DNA of 64,000 nucleotides from QZKY01 sp942492925. Its GTDB lineage: Bacteria > Pseudomonadota > Gammaproteobacteria > Burkholderiales > Burkholderiaceae_D. Below the pieces are notes generated by a model. It was not told the DNA's origin, did not search any database, and saw only the letters and a list, made by a program, of their open reading frames with translations. Position numbers and translations under genes: made by a program. The stretch is from assembly GCA_942492925.1 (NCBI GenBank), contig OW818641.1:1426001-1490000 (forward strand). Direction: 5' to 3'. Below are positions 25,210 to 34,333 of this stretch, piece by piece; within the stretch, counting starts at the first letter, position 1, and each line of letters opens with the position of its first letter.

Positions 25210-26636
25210 GACGGAAATTTTCCCATAAGCGGCAGCGTGACCGAAATCCAGACGCCGCCCAGCGGTGAATCTTTGGCCGCAATGCTGCCTTGATGCGCTT
25301 CCACGATGTTGCGACTGATCGCCAGCCCCAGGCCGCTGCCACCTGTTGCGCGACTGCGTGAATGATCGGCGCGATAGAAGCGTTCAAACAGGTGAGGCAG
25401 TTTGTCGGCGGGTACCCCCGGTGCCGTATCCTGAAAATCGATATGGAGGATGCCATCTCCCTTGGCGCATGAAATGACAAGTCGACCGCCTGCATCAGTG
25501 TAACGTGCGGAATTTTCTAGCAGATTCGTGAATAGCTGCTGGATGCGCATGGGGTCGGCATCGCATTCGGCGGGTTGGCTTGAATCGATATTCAAGTCGA
25601 TGTGGATCGATTTTTCCGCGAAACGGTCTTTGAATGTCGCCACGGTTTCGACAAGAATATTTTGAACATCCACGCGCGATTTGCGGTAAACCAGTGCGCC
25701 GACGTCGGATAGGGAGAGTTCATACAGATCGTCCACCAGTTTGCCCAGCGTCGCCACTTCCGCTTGCAGTGATCGGATGCTTGTCATGGACATGGGCCGA
25801 ACGCCGTCTTCGACCGCTTCCAGTTCGCCCTTGAGCACGGAAAGCGGCGTGCGCAATTCGTGCGAAATGTCTGCCATGAAATCACGTCGCAGTTTTTCAT
25901 TTCGCTCAAGCGTCACCGCCAACTTGTTGAAGTCTTCTGCCAGACGACCAAGCTCATCGGTGGAGGAGACGGCAACGCGAGTTGTATAGTCGCCAGTCGC
26001 CAGATGATGTGTGGAAGCTGTGATGCGTTTCAAGGGGGCGAGAAAGACGCGCGCCAGCAACCATGCAACGATCGCCGCCAGCAAAATGGCGATGCCGACG
26101 AAAATCCAACCCGATATCAGTTGTTGTTGTTGAAAACGCAGTTCTGCCGCCGTGCTGACTTTTTCGAAGGGCATATGCGCGATCCATCCGACGGTGCGGC
26201 CATCGACCTCAATGGGTTTTAGCGAGGCTTCCGGGATGAGTTTTGGGTTGCCGATCACCAGTTGACGGTTGTGATCCAGTAGACTGAGGCGCAGCATGAT
26301 GCCGGTTAGTTCGGATTCTGGAAAAACGGGTGGGGTGCCGGGTTCTCCGCGTTTATGGCGTTTGTGGTGCGCTTGGTGAGGCGGCATGCCTTCTGGACGA
26401 ATGAGCGAAAACCAGGCGCGGGGCTTCCCGCGCAAGAATTCCCAGTCACCCTGTTCGCGATAAGCGGTGGCCAGTTTGGGAAGCAGCGATTCAACGCGCT
26501 GGGCTTCCTGTTCATTCAGATAGCCAAGAAACCCCTGGTGGAAACTGTAATGCATGGCACCCAGCATCGCGAGCGAAGCGAGGACGGTAGTCAGCAGAAT
26601 GGCGAAAAACAGCTTGAGGGTAATGCCTGGTTTCAT
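25206..26636 (-). CDS. baeS: Sensor histidine kinase, BaeS-like
   Basis: 476 residues. Helices at about 8-28 and 168-190 flank a periplasmic domain; HAMP about 190-242; dimerisation/phosphoacceptor DFMADISHELRTPLSVL; N-box LFTNLLENSARYTDAGG; ATP lids DTAPGVP and GGSGLGLAISRNIV. BaeS senses envelope stress in enterics. The periplasmic domain here contains an unusual basic His-rich run HQAHHKRHK at residues 87-95, which might bind metal (inference). Starts 208 bases from the divergent outer-membrane efflux gene. Confidence 0.9.
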   Translation of the reverse strand: MKPGITLKLFFAILLTTVLASLAMLGAMHYSFHQGFLGYLNEQEAQRVESLLPKLATAYREQGDWEFLRGKPRAWFSLIRPEGMPPHQAHHKRHKRGEPGTPPVFPESELTGIMLRLSLLDHNRQLVIGNPKLIPEASLKPIEVDGRTVGWIAHMPFEKVSTAAELRFQQQQLISGWIFVGIAILLAAIVAWLLARVFLAPLKRITASTHHLATGDYTTRVAVSSTDELGRLAEDFNKLAVTLERNEKLRRDFMADISHELRTPLSVLKGELEAVEDGVRPMSMTSIRSLQAEVATLGKLVDDLYELSLSDVGALVYRKSRVDVQNILVETVATFKDRFAEKSIHIDLNIDSSQPAECDADPMRIQQLFTNLLENSARYTDAGGRLVISCAKGDGILHIDFQDTAPGVPADKLPHLFERFYRADHSRSRATGGSGLGLAISRNIVEAHQGSIAAKDSPLGGVWISVTLPLMGKFPS

Positions 26637-26844
26637 GCGTTTAATGATATGTGGGCTCGCTGGTCATTATAGGGTCCGTTTTGTCCTCGGAGAGGCCTAT
26701 CATTCAATCTTCAATATTTCTCCACATTTGACAGGCATGATGCAAACATTGGAGTGGGCAAACTGGTGTCAGAGGCTGCGTTTGCAATAGGTCGGACGAA
26801 GTGCACATCAGGCATACTCTTAAAATCGCATCACAAAAAAACGT

Positions 26845-28317
26845 ATGAAAAAACCATCATTATTCGGACTGAGCTTGCTGGCTGTGGCGATTTTGAGCGG
26901 TTGCGCGCAAACGCGGTTGGCCGTGGGGCCGGATTACAAGGCGCCCGATGTTTCGCTGCCGTCGAACTGGTCGGCTTCCGTAGCGACAAACAAAGCAGAC
27001 AATAAACCTGAAGCGAAAGAGGTTTCCGCGAAGCTGGCACACTGGTGGCAGCAATTCGGTGACGCGCAACTCGATCAATTGATCAATGAAGCCTTGTCCG
27101 GCAGTCTGGATTTGAAGCTCGCACAAGCGCGTTTGCGTCAGGCGCGCGCCACGCGTGCGCAAGCCGTTAGCGGACTCTTTCCGACTGTGACAGCTTCCAC
27201 CGGCGCAACGCGCAGCAAGAGCGCCTCCGACATCAGTGTGTCGCCCACGCGCACGGTCTACGATGCCGGATTCGATGCGAGCTGGGAAATCGACATATTC
27301 GGCGGCACGCGTCGCGGCATCGAAGCGGCCACGGCCGATCAGGCGGCCAGCGAAGCGAGTCTCAATAACACACGCGTTTCCTTGATTGCGGAAGTCGCGC
27401 AAAACTATATTGAGCTCCGCTCCTATCAGCAGCGCTTGATCATCGCCCGGCGGAATCTGGAAACCCAAAGCGAAACGCTGCAAATTACACTCTGGCGCAA
27501 TCAGGCGGGGCTGGTTGGTCAAAGCGACGTGGATCAGGCGCGGACCAATCTGGAACAGACACGCGCCAGCATTCCCGATCTGGAAGTCGGCCTGTATGCG
27601 TCCGAAAACCGGCTGGCCGTGCTCTTGGGACGCCATCCCGGCAGTTTGCAGGAACAATTGAAAGAACCTCAATCATTGCCACCGCTCCCGGAAAGCGTCG
27701 GGGCGGGCATTCCGGCCGATGTGTTGCGACAGCGGCCGGATTTGATCGCGGCCGAGCGTACCTTGGCCGCTGAGACGGCGCGCGTCGGACAAAAGATCGC
27801 GCAGCGTTATCCGAGCCTGAACTTGGGCGGATCTTTCGGCTGGCAAGCCTACAGCTTTGGCGCGCTGGGCAGTGCCGGAACGCTCGCGCGTGCGGTCACC
27901 GGCACACTGGCCGCCACCCTGTTTGATGGCGGTAATTTGCGCGCAGCAGTGGAAATTCAGAGTGCGGTGCAGGAGCAGGCGCTGGTGACGTACCAGAAAA
28001 GCGTGCTGGAGGCATTGGAAGAAATCGAAAATGCGCTGAAGTCGTATGCGGCCGGACGCGACCGCGTGGCTGCGCGTCGTGCGGCAGCGGACGCAGCTCG
28101 CAGTGCGGCGACATTGTCGCGTCATATGTACAAATCCGGCCTGGCGGATTTTCAGAAAGTCCTGGAAACCGAGCGCACGCAGTTGAGCGCCGAAGACAAC
28201 CTCGCGGCGGCTGAAGCGGGCATGCGCACGAGTCTGATTGCGCTGTACAAAGCCTTGGGCGGCGGCTGGGAAGACGCTGCCGCGCCGGCCAAAATTTCTT
28301 CGAAAGACCCATCATGA
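26845..28317 (+). CDS. Outer-membrane efflux lipoprotein (NodT/OprM family)
   Basis: 490 residues. The signal peptide ends in the lipobox LSGC (residues 17-20), followed by the family hallmark VGPDYKAPDVSLPSNW. Two OEP repeats follow (about 60-255 and 265-460; AHWWQQFGDAQLDQLINEAL; PADVLRQRPDLIAAERTLA). It would form the TolC-like exit duct of a tripartite pump. First gene of a four-gene operon; its stop overlaps the next start as ATGA. Pairing with an ABC pump rather than an RND pump is notable, as NodT-type ducts are more often beside RND genes. Confidence 0.93.
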   Translation: MKKPSLFGLSLLAVAILSGCAQTRLAVGPDYKAPDVSLPSNWSASVATNKADNKPEAKEVSAKLAHWWQQFGDAQLDQLINEALSGSLDLKLAQARLRQARATRAQAVSGLFPTVTASTGATRSKSASDISVSPTRTVYDAGFDASWEIDIFGGTRRGIEAATADQAASEASLNNTRVSLIAEVAQNYIELRSYQQRLIIARRNLETQSETLQITLWRNQAGLVGQSDVDQARTNLEQTRASIPDLEVGLYASENRLAVLLGRHPGSLQEQLKEPQSLPPLPESVGAGIPADVLRQRPDLIAAERTLAAETARVGQKIAQRYPSLNLGGSFGWQAYSFGALGSAGTLARAVTGTLAATLFDGGNLRAAVEIQSAVQEQALVTYQKSVLEALEEIENALKSYAAGRDRVAARRAAADAARSAATLSRHMYKSGLADFQKVLETERTQLSAEDNLAAAEAGMRTSLIALYKALGGGWEDAAAPAKISSKDPS

Positions 28318-29690
28318 GCACAGAAACGCCAAACGAAATGTCAAAAGAAGCGCCAAACGAAGCCTCAAGCGACAAGGCGCAGGCGGCGGTCGATGACGCC
28401 TCAAACGCAACGTCGAACCATTCGCCGAATGCCTTGCTGGCCATCCTGAATCAAGCGCAGCCCAAAACTTTTCTTGGCAAGTGGAAGCGCTACGGGCTAA
28501 TCGGCGTTGCGGTACTGATCGTGGCCGTGCTGCTGAAGATTTTTCTGTTCAGCGGAAAAAACGTCGAAGGCCAATATGTGACGGAATCGGCCGCTGTGGG
28601 CAACCTGGTTGTCACGGTATCGGCCAGCGGCACCTTGCAGCCCACCAAATCGGTGGATGTCGGCAGCGAACAATCCGGTACCTTGGCGCAGGTGCTGGTT
28701 CAGGAAAATGACGAAGTCCAAAAAGGCCAGTTGCTTGCACAACTTGATTTGGCCAAGCTCAAAGATGCTGTGACGAAATCACGAGCGGCGCTGGCGTCGG
28801 CGAGAGCGTCGGTAGCGCAAGCCAGGGCAACTCTGGCCGAAACCAAAGCCTCGCTGGCGCGGATGCGCCATGTTGCGGAACTCTCCGGCGGCAAGGTGCC
28901 TTCGAAAACCGAAATGGAAACCGCCGAAGCGGCCATGCAGCGCGCGGTCGCCAATGAAGCCAGCGCACGCGCCGCAGTCGTTCAGGCAGAGGCGGCACTG
29001 AAAACCGACGAAACCAATCTGGCGAAAGGCACGATCCGCTCGCCGGTGAATGGCGTGGTGCTGTTGCGCAAAGTCGAACCGGGGCAAACGGTGGCTGCGA
29101 CGATGACCACGCCCGTGCTCTTCACCATCGCCGAAGATTTGACCAAGATGGAATTGCAAATCAAGGTAGACGAAGCGGATGTCGCCAATGTGAAATTGGG
29201 ACAGCCTGCAACCTTCACGGTATCGGCGTGGTCCAAACGGACTTTCCCTGCAACCATTCAGCGTGTGGGCATTGGTTCCACGACGACGGATAACGTCGTG
29301 ACGTACAAGACGGTGCTGGTCGTCGAGAACGAAGATCTCGCGCTGCGGCCCGGCATGACGGCGACAGCGTCCATTACCACGGCCAATCGCGAGAACGTGC
29401 TGATGGTGCCAAATGCTGCCTTGCGGTACACGCCGCAGCAGAATTCGGAAGGCAAGAAGAAAGACAGCTTTGTTTCCAGTCTGATGCCACGTGTTCCGCG
29501 AGAAACGAAGAAAGCCATGGCGACGTCACCAGCCAGCAGCCAGCAACAAGTCTGGGTGCTGGAAAAAGAGGGACCCAAAGCCGTTTCGGTTACAACCGGC
29601 GTAACGAACGGCAAATACACAGAAATCATTGGCGGCGATCTGAAAGCCGGGATGACGGTGATCACCGATTATCAGGAAGCCAAAAAATGA
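28314..29690 (+). CDS. macA: MacA-like periplasmic adaptor of a tripartite ABC efflux pump
   Basis: 458 residues. An unusual 55-residue hydrophilic N-terminal extension (TPNEMSKEAPNEASSDKAQA) precedes an inner-membrane helix (about 60-80), then the membrane-fusion architecture: lipoyl half (GTLQPTKSVDVGSEQSGTLA), a coiled-coil hairpin rich in Ala/Arg/Glu (about 140-235), second lipoyl half (GTIRSPVNGVVLLRKVEPGQ) and beta-barrel. It bridges the inner-membrane pump and outer duct. Coupled to both neighbours by ATGA overlaps. The substrate is unknown; MacA is the nearest well-known relative. Confidence 0.9.
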   Translation: MSTETPNEMSKEAPNEASSDKAQAAVDDASNATSNHSPNALLAILNQAQPKTFLGKWKRYGLIGVAVLIVAVLLKIFLFSGKNVEGQYVTESAAVGNLVVTVSASGTLQPTKSVDVGSEQSGTLAQVLVQENDEVQKGQLLAQLDLAKLKDAVTKSRAALASARASVAQARATLAETKASLARMRHVAELSGGKVPSKTEMETAEAAMQRAVANEASARAAVVQAEAALKTDETNLAKGTIRSPVNGVVLLRKVEPGQTVAATMTTPVLFTIAEDLTKMELQIKVDEADVANVKLGQPATFTVSAWSKRTFPATIQRVGIGSTTTDNVVTYKTVLVVENEDLALRPGMTATASITTANRENVLMVPNAALRYTPQQNSEGKKKDSFVSSLMPRVPRETKKAMATSPASSQQQVWVLEKEGPKAVSVTTGVTNGKYTEIIGGDLKAGMTVITDYQEAKK

Positions 29691-30400
29691 ACCCGGTTGT
29701 CGATTCGCCGCTGATTGAATTGCGCGCCATCACCAAAACTTACGGTGAAGGGCAGGCGGCCTTTCAAGCCTTGCGCGGGATTGATTTGCGCATCAATGCA
29801 GGTGATTTCGTGGCCGTAATGGGGCCGAGCGGCTCCGGCAAATCGACGGTGATGAATCTGGTCGGCTGCCTGGATACGCCGACGACCGGTGAATACCTGT
29901 TCAGCGGCGTGCATGTCGAACGGCTGCAGCGCAATCAGCGGGCGCTGCTGCGGCGTCATTGCCTGGGGTTTGTGTTTCAGGGATTTAATCTGTTGGCGCG
30001 CACCTCCGCGCAAGAAAATGTCGAGCTGCCGTTGCTGTATCGCGGCAGTCCGGCGGAAGATCGGCATGCGGCGGCCCTGTCGGCGCTCGAACGTGTTGGA
30101 TTGGATGGCTGGGCCACGCATACACCAGCCGAATTATCTGGTGGTCAGCAGCAGCGCGTGGCGATTGCGCGCGCCATTGTCACCAATCCCATGGTCTTGC
30201 TGGCCGACGAACCGACGGGCAATCTCGATACCCAGCGTAGTCGCGAAATCATGGAGTTATTGACAAAGCTAAATCGCGAGCATGGCATTACCATCATCAT
30301 GGTGACGCACGAACCGGATATGGCAGCGTATGCCAAACGCATCGTGCATTTTGTCGACGGCGTGGTAGAGAAAGATGTGCGACAGGAGGCGCGATCATGA
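29687..30400 (+). CDS. ABC transporter ATP-binding protein (MacB-type ATPase)
   Basis: 237 residues. Walker A GPSGSGKSTVMNLVG, Q-loop FVFQGFNLL, signature LSGGQQQRVAIARAI, Walker B VLLADEPTGNLD and H-loop MVTHEPDMA are intact. It belongs to the LolD/MacB ATPase family. In E. coli MacB the ATPase and permease are fused; here they are separate genes joined by an ATGA overlap. It powers export via the permease encoded next. Confidence 0.95.
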   Translation: MNPVVDSPLIELRAITKTYGEGQAAFQALRGIDLRINAGDFVAVMGPSGSGKSTVMNLVGCLDTPTTGEYLFSGVHVERLQRNQRALLRRHCLGFVFQGFNLLARTSAQENVELPLLYRGSPAEDRHAAALSALERVGLDGWATHTPAELSGGQQQRVAIARAIVTNPMVLLADEPTGNLDTQRSREIMELLTKLNREHGITIIMVTHEPDMAAYAKRIVHFVDGVVEKDVRQEARS

Positions 30401-31605
30401 TTCTGAGTGCCTTGATTCTGGCTGTGCGCGAAATCATGCGCAATCTGTTGCGGTCGTTTTTGACGATCCTGGGCATCGTGATTGGTGTGGCCGCCGTGAT
30501 CACGATGGTGACCTTGGGGAATGGCGCCACCCAGATGGTGTCCGACCAGATTTCCAGTTTGGGCAGCAATCTGCTGATGGTGCGTCCGGGGCAGCGTATG
30601 GGGCCGGGCCGCGACAGCGCGGGTGCCCCCAATTTCAAGAAAGCCGATGTCGATGCGATCAAGTCGCAAGTCGGCAATCTGCAGGAAGTCGCCCCGCGCG
30701 TCGGCAAGACGGTCACGCTGGTGGCTGGCAATGAAAACTGGTCGAGCACCATTACCGGCACCACCAATGCATATCTCGTCACGGGCAACTGGAAACTGGC
30801 AAGCGGCCGGGAATTTCTGGAAGAGGAAGAACGGTCCGGAAAATCGGTTTGCATCATTGGCGAAACGGTGCGCAAGCAATTGTTCGGCAGCCGCAGTCCC
30901 CTGGGAGAAGAAATCCGTATCCAGAATTTTGTCTGTCAGGTGGTGGGCTTGCTGCACGCCAAAGGACAGGGTGCCATGGGCATGGATCAGGACGATCTGG
31001 TGCTCATGCCGCTTAACACCGTGCAACGTCGGCTGACGGGCAATCTCGATATTTCGATGATTCTGGTGTCGGCGAAAGACAATGCGAACACGACGGTTAT
31101 CATTGATCAAATCAAATCGCTGATGCGCGAGCGCCGCAAGCTGGGGCCGAACGATCTCGATAATTTCAATGTGATGGATACGAAACAAATTGCGGAGACG
31201 CTGTCTGGCACCATCCGTACGATGACGGGCTTGCTCGGCGCGGTGGCCGCAGTAAGTCTGGTTGTCGGTGGTATCGGCATCATGAACATCATGCTGGTGT
31301 CGGTGACGGAACGCACGCGCGAAATCGGTATCCGGCTCGCTATCGGCGCGCTGGAACATGAAGTGCTGTTGCAATTCCTGATCGAGGCGGTGGTGCTGTC
31401 TGCATTGGGCGGCCTCATTGGAATCATCTTTGCGTTCATTGCCTGCCTTGGGCTGTCCACGCTGATGAACATGCCCTTCCTTTTCAATCCGGGCATCAAT
31501 CTCTTGTCCTTTGTCTTCTCAGCCGGCATCGGCGTGGTCTTCGGTTACATGCCTGCACGCCGCGCCGCACAACTCGATCCGATTGTCGCGCTGCGCCATG
31601 AATAA
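30397..31605 (+). CDS. ABC transporter permease (MacB/FtsX type)
   Basis: 402 residues. One N-terminal helix (about 18-42; LRSFLTILGIVIGVAAVITM), a large periplasmic domain (about 50-275), and three C-terminal helices (about 280-395; GAVAAVSLVVGGIGIMNIML, VTERTREIGIRLAIGA, LLSFVFSAGIGVVFGYMPAR): the MacB/LolC/FtsX pattern. It is the mechanotransmitting permease of a tripartite efflux pump with the preceding three genes. Possible substrates include macrolides, peptides or lipids; none can be chosen from sequence. Confidence 0.94.
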   Translation: MILSALILAVREIMRNLLRSFLTILGIVIGVAAVITMVTLGNGATQMVSDQISSLGSNLLMVRPGQRMGPGRDSAGAPNFKKADVDAIKSQVGNLQEVAPRVGKTVTLVAGNENWSSTITGTTNAYLVTGNWKLASGREFLEEEERSGKSVCIIGETVRKQLFGSRSPLGEEIRIQNFVCQVVGLLHAKGQGAMGMDQDDLVLMPLNTVQRRLTGNLDISMILVSAKDNANTTVIIDQIKSLMRERRKLGPNDLDNFNVMDTKQIAETLSGTIRTMTGLLGAVAAVSLVVGGIGIMNIMLVSVTERTREIGIRLAIGALEHEVLLQFLIEAVVLSALGGLIGIIFAFIACLGLSTLMNMPFLFNPGINLLSFVFSAGIGVVFGYMPARRAAQLDPIVALRHE

Positions 31606-31793
31606 CCCCTCGCTCGGATAGATTTCAGTCTAAGCACACGCCTTGACCATGAAGGGGGTGTGTACAATGCTGTTTCAGAAGAAATAACAGGCCTAGCCTT
31701 GCATACGGGATGACGCTGAAGTCGTGCCCTATCGCTCGAAAGCTGTTTAAATACACTTCTTAAGCCTTTGATTTACATAAGATTGGTTGGAAA

Positions 31794-32429
31794 TTGACTT
31801 ATACCGTCAAGGAAATCTTTTACACGCTGCAAGGTGAGGGCGCGCGCGCCGGACGCCCGGCGGTGTTTTGCCGATTCGCCGGATGCAATCTGTGGTCCGG
31901 ACGTGAAAGTGACCGTTCCTTGGCGCAATGCCGCTATTGCGACACCGATTTCGTGGGAACGGACGGGCAACTGGGCGGCAAATATCCCGATGCGCCATCC
32001 TTGGCCAAGGCGATCAATACCCTGTGGCCGGACACATATTTGCCAAGCAAATACGTGGTGTTTACTGGCGGCGAACCCTTGCTGCAGCTGGATGTCGTGT
32101 TGATTGAGGCCTTGCATGCTGCGGGGTTCGAGATTGCCATCGAAACTAACGGCACCTTGCCGGTTCCGGCTGGCGTGGACTGGATTTGCGTAAGCCCGAA
32201 ACCCGGGACGAAGCTGGTTGTCACGCGGGGGGATGAATTGAAGCTGGTTGTCCCTCAAATCAACCTGTCGCCAACAGACTTTGAATCCCTCAATTTTTCA
32301 CACTTTTATGTACAGCCGATGGATAATGCCGCATTGAAGGACAACACCCGGTATGCCATCGACTGGTGCCTGCACCATCCGCGCTGGAAACTGAGCTTGC
32401 AGACGCATAAGTTGTTACAGATACCCTAG
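31794..32429 (+). CDS. queE: 7-carboxy-7-deazaguanine synthase
   Basis: 211 residues from a TTG at 31794 (reads MTYTVKEIFYTLQGEGARAG, the canonical N terminus, so TTG is accepted although no strong Shine-Dalgarno is seen). It is a radical SAM enzyme that makes 7-carboxy-7-deazaguanine from carboxytetrahydropterin on the path to queuosine. The cluster motif is the expanded CX14CX2C form seen in Burkholderia-type QueE (Cys in FAGCNLW, then QCRYC). It precedes queD by 13 bases. I looked for a preQ1 riboswitch in the 188 bases upstream and did not find a convincing one. Confidence 0.92.
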   Translation: MTYTVKEIFYTLQGEGARAGRPAVFCRFAGCNLWSGRESDRSLAQCRYCDTDFVGTDGQLGGKYPDAPSLAKAINTLWPDTYLPSKYVVFTGGEPLLQLDVVLIEALHAAGFEIAIETNGTLPVPAGVDWICVSPKPGTKLVVTRGDELKLVVPQINLSPTDFESLNFSHFYVQPMDNAALKDNTRYAIDWCLHHPRWKLSLQTHKLLQIP

Positions 32430-32442
32430 CATTTTTGATTTC

Positions 32443-32880
32443 ATGCTGACGATAACCCGAAAACTTGAGTTTGATGCCGGACACCGCATCCCGGATCACC
32501 ATAGCCAATGCCGCAATTTGCATGGGCATCGCTACGCGCTACACCTGACTTTGACGGGAACCGTCGTGGCCGAGAAAGGCCGCTCGGACAAGGGCATGAT
32601 CATGGACTTTTCCGATATCAAGGAATTGGCCAATCGGCATTTGATCGATCAGTGGGATCACGCCTTTCTCGTCTACGAAAACGACGCGGCCGTTCGCCAG
32701 TTTCTCGATACCCTGCCGGGACACAAAACCGTGGTGCTGGATCGGGTGCCAACGGTCGAAAATCTCGCGCAAATTGCTTTCGACAGATTGAAGCGTATTT
32801 TTCAGGATGAAACCGGGCTGCGTCTGGTGAAAGTGACCTTGTATGAAACGCCGAATTGCTGGGCAGAAGTGACCGAATGA
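32443..32880 (+). CDS. queD: 6-carboxytetrahydropterin synthase
   Basis: 145 residues. It converts dihydroneopterin triphosphate to 6-carboxy-5,6,7,8-tetrahydropterin, the substrate of QueE. Zinc-binding His residues are visible in DAGHRIPDHHSQCRNLHGHR, and the Cys general base is in the same stretch; the C-terminal E of LVKVTLYETPNCWAEV is the pterin-anchoring Glu region. Its stop overlaps the tadA start (ATGA). Confidence 0.95.
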   Translation: MLTITRKLEFDAGHRIPDHHSQCRNLHGHRYALHLTLTGTVVAEKGRSDKGMIMDFSDIKELANRHLIDQWDHAFLVYENDAAVRQFLDTLPGHKTVVLDRVPTVENLAQIAFDRLKRIFQDETGLRLVKVTLYETPNCWAEVTE

Positions 32881-33365
32881 GTGATGTGATCTTCATGCGG
32901 CAGGCGCTGTCGCAAGCGCACAATGCCTGGGCACTGGGCGAAGTGCCGGTCGGTGCCTTGGTGGTTAAGGATGGGGAAGTCATTGCAACCGGATTCAACC
33001 AGCCGATCAGCAGTCAGGACCCGACAGCCCATGCGGAAGTGATGGCCTTGCGTGCGGCAGCCACGATTCTGGGCAATTATCGTTTGCCGGGCTGCGAGCT
33101 TTACGTCACGCTGGAACCGTGCGCCATGTGTGTCGGGGCGATCATGCATGCCCGAATTGGGCGCGTCGTGTTTGGCGCATCAGACCCGAAAACCGGTGCC
33201 AGCGGCAGCGTAATCAATTTGTTCGCGGAAGATAAACTGAACCACCACGCCGAAGTGATCGGCGGGGTGATGGCCGAAGAATGCGGCAAACTGCTACGGG
33301 ATTTCTTTGCAGAACGCAGGGGCATCCCCTCCGTGGCAGCTATTACCGTGACGGAACTGGAGTGA
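32877..33365 (+). CDS. tadA: tRNA-specific adenosine deaminase
   Basis: 162 residues from the ATG at 32877, which overlaps the queD stop as ATGA. TadA deaminates A34 to inosine in tRNA-Arg(ACG). The zinc deaminase motifs are PTAHAEVMALR (HAE) and EPCAMCVGAIMHARI (PCxxC). The longer frame to 32856 adds seven residues not in the family. Stop lies 3 bases before the ldcA start. Confidence 0.96.
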   Translation: MSDVIFMRQALSQAHNAWALGEVPVGALVVKDGEVIATGFNQPISSQDPTAHAEVMALRAAATILGNYRLPGCELYVTLEPCAMCVGAIMHARIGRVVFGASDPKTGASGSVINLFAEDKLNHHAEVIGGVMAEECGKLLRDFFAERRGIPSVAAITVTELE

Positions 33366-33368
33366 GTC

Positions 33369-34286
33369 ATGACCCGTATATCGAAAGTCGGCGTCGCCAT
33401 CGTTGCACCGGGCGGTTATGCGCCGGATGAAGCGGCTTATCGTAATGCCATAGCCGTCCTGGAAGCGCAAGGCTGCGTCGTTCACTCTTACTACGAGCCC
33501 TCGGCGAAACACTTGCGTTTTAGCGATACGGACGATGCACGTGTCGAGAAAATTCACCAGGCTGCACGCAATCCCGATGTGCAAATCGTGATGGCGCTAC
33601 GTGGCGGGTATGGCATGTCTCGACTGCTGACCCTGCTGGACTTTGAATTTCTGGCCAAGAGCGGCAAGCACTTCGTTGGGCATAGCGATTTCACAGCGTT
33701 TCACCTCGCGTTACTGGCCAAAACCGGTGCCACGAGTTTTGCTGGCCCGATGATTTGCGACGATTACACGACAGAGCGCGGCAGCGACTTCACGCGACAG
33801 GATTTTTGGCGATGCCTGTCATCATCTACGCATACAGTTTCCTGGCCAGGCAACGGCAATCCATCGATTAGCGTATCCGGCCAGTTGTGGGGTGGCAATC
33901 TGTCGATGCTTGTCAGTTTGCTGGGGACCCCCTGGTTTCCGCAGGTGGAAGGCGGAATTTTGTTCATCGAAGATGTGAATGAACATCCGTACCGGGTGGA
34001 GCGAATGGTTTTGCAATTGCTGCGGTCTGGCGTATTGTCACAGCAAAAAGCTTTGTTGCTGGGCGATTTTTCCGGCTACCGCTTGACCGATTATGACAAT
34101 GGATACGACTTCGATGCCATGGTGCGTTATTTGCGTGAGCATTTGCCCGTGCCGGTCTTGACGGGATTACCGTTCGGCCACATGAAAGACAAAGTGACGC
34201 TCGTGGTCGGTGCCGATGCCCAACTGGATTCACTGGGAGATACGGTCCTGCTTGGGATGATGCGCTATCCCATTCTGAACACCTAA
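33369..34286 (+). CDS. ldcA: Murein tetrapeptide LD-carboxypeptidase (family S66)
   Basis: 305 residues, the usual LdcA size. It cleaves the terminal D-Ala from murein tetrapeptides in the cytoplasm during cell-wall recycling. The nucleophile is in FVGHSDFTAFHLAL, and the Glu and His of the triad are in FIEDVNEHPYRVERM and GLPFGHMKDKVTLVVG. The N terminus KVGVAIVAPGGYAPDEAAY is typical. It follows tadA closely and may be co-transcribed with the queE-queD-tadA genes. Confidence 0.95.
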   Translation: MTRISKVGVAIVAPGGYAPDEAAYRNAIAVLEAQGCVVHSYYEPSAKHLRFSDTDDARVEKIHQAARNPDVQIVMALRGGYGMSRLLTLLDFEFLAKSGKHFVGHSDFTAFHLALLAKTGATSFAGPMICDDYTTERGSDFTRQDFWRCLSSSTHTVSWPGNGNPSISVSGQLWGGNLSMLVSLLGTPWFPQVEGGILFIEDVNEHPYRVERMVLQLLRSGVLSQQKALLLGDFSGYRLTDYDNGYDFDAMVRYLREHLPVPVLTGLPFGHMKDKVTLVVGADAQLDSLGDTVLLGMMRYPILNT

Positions 34287-34333
34287 TGAACTGGAGAAAG
34301 ACGTATCCCGCGTCGTGAGGCCGATACGTGTGT

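Noticed and set aside
30145..31374. Minus-strand frame of 409 codons over the ATPase and permease genes
   Set aside because: Antisense of two motif-complete ABC genes; composition (His, Gln, Arg) is that of a shadow frame.
31606..31793. Possible preQ1 riboswitch before queE
   Set aside because: I looked for the compact hairpin and A-rich tail of preQ1-I and the features of preQ1-II and did not find them. A weak hairpin near 31708-31732 is not enough.
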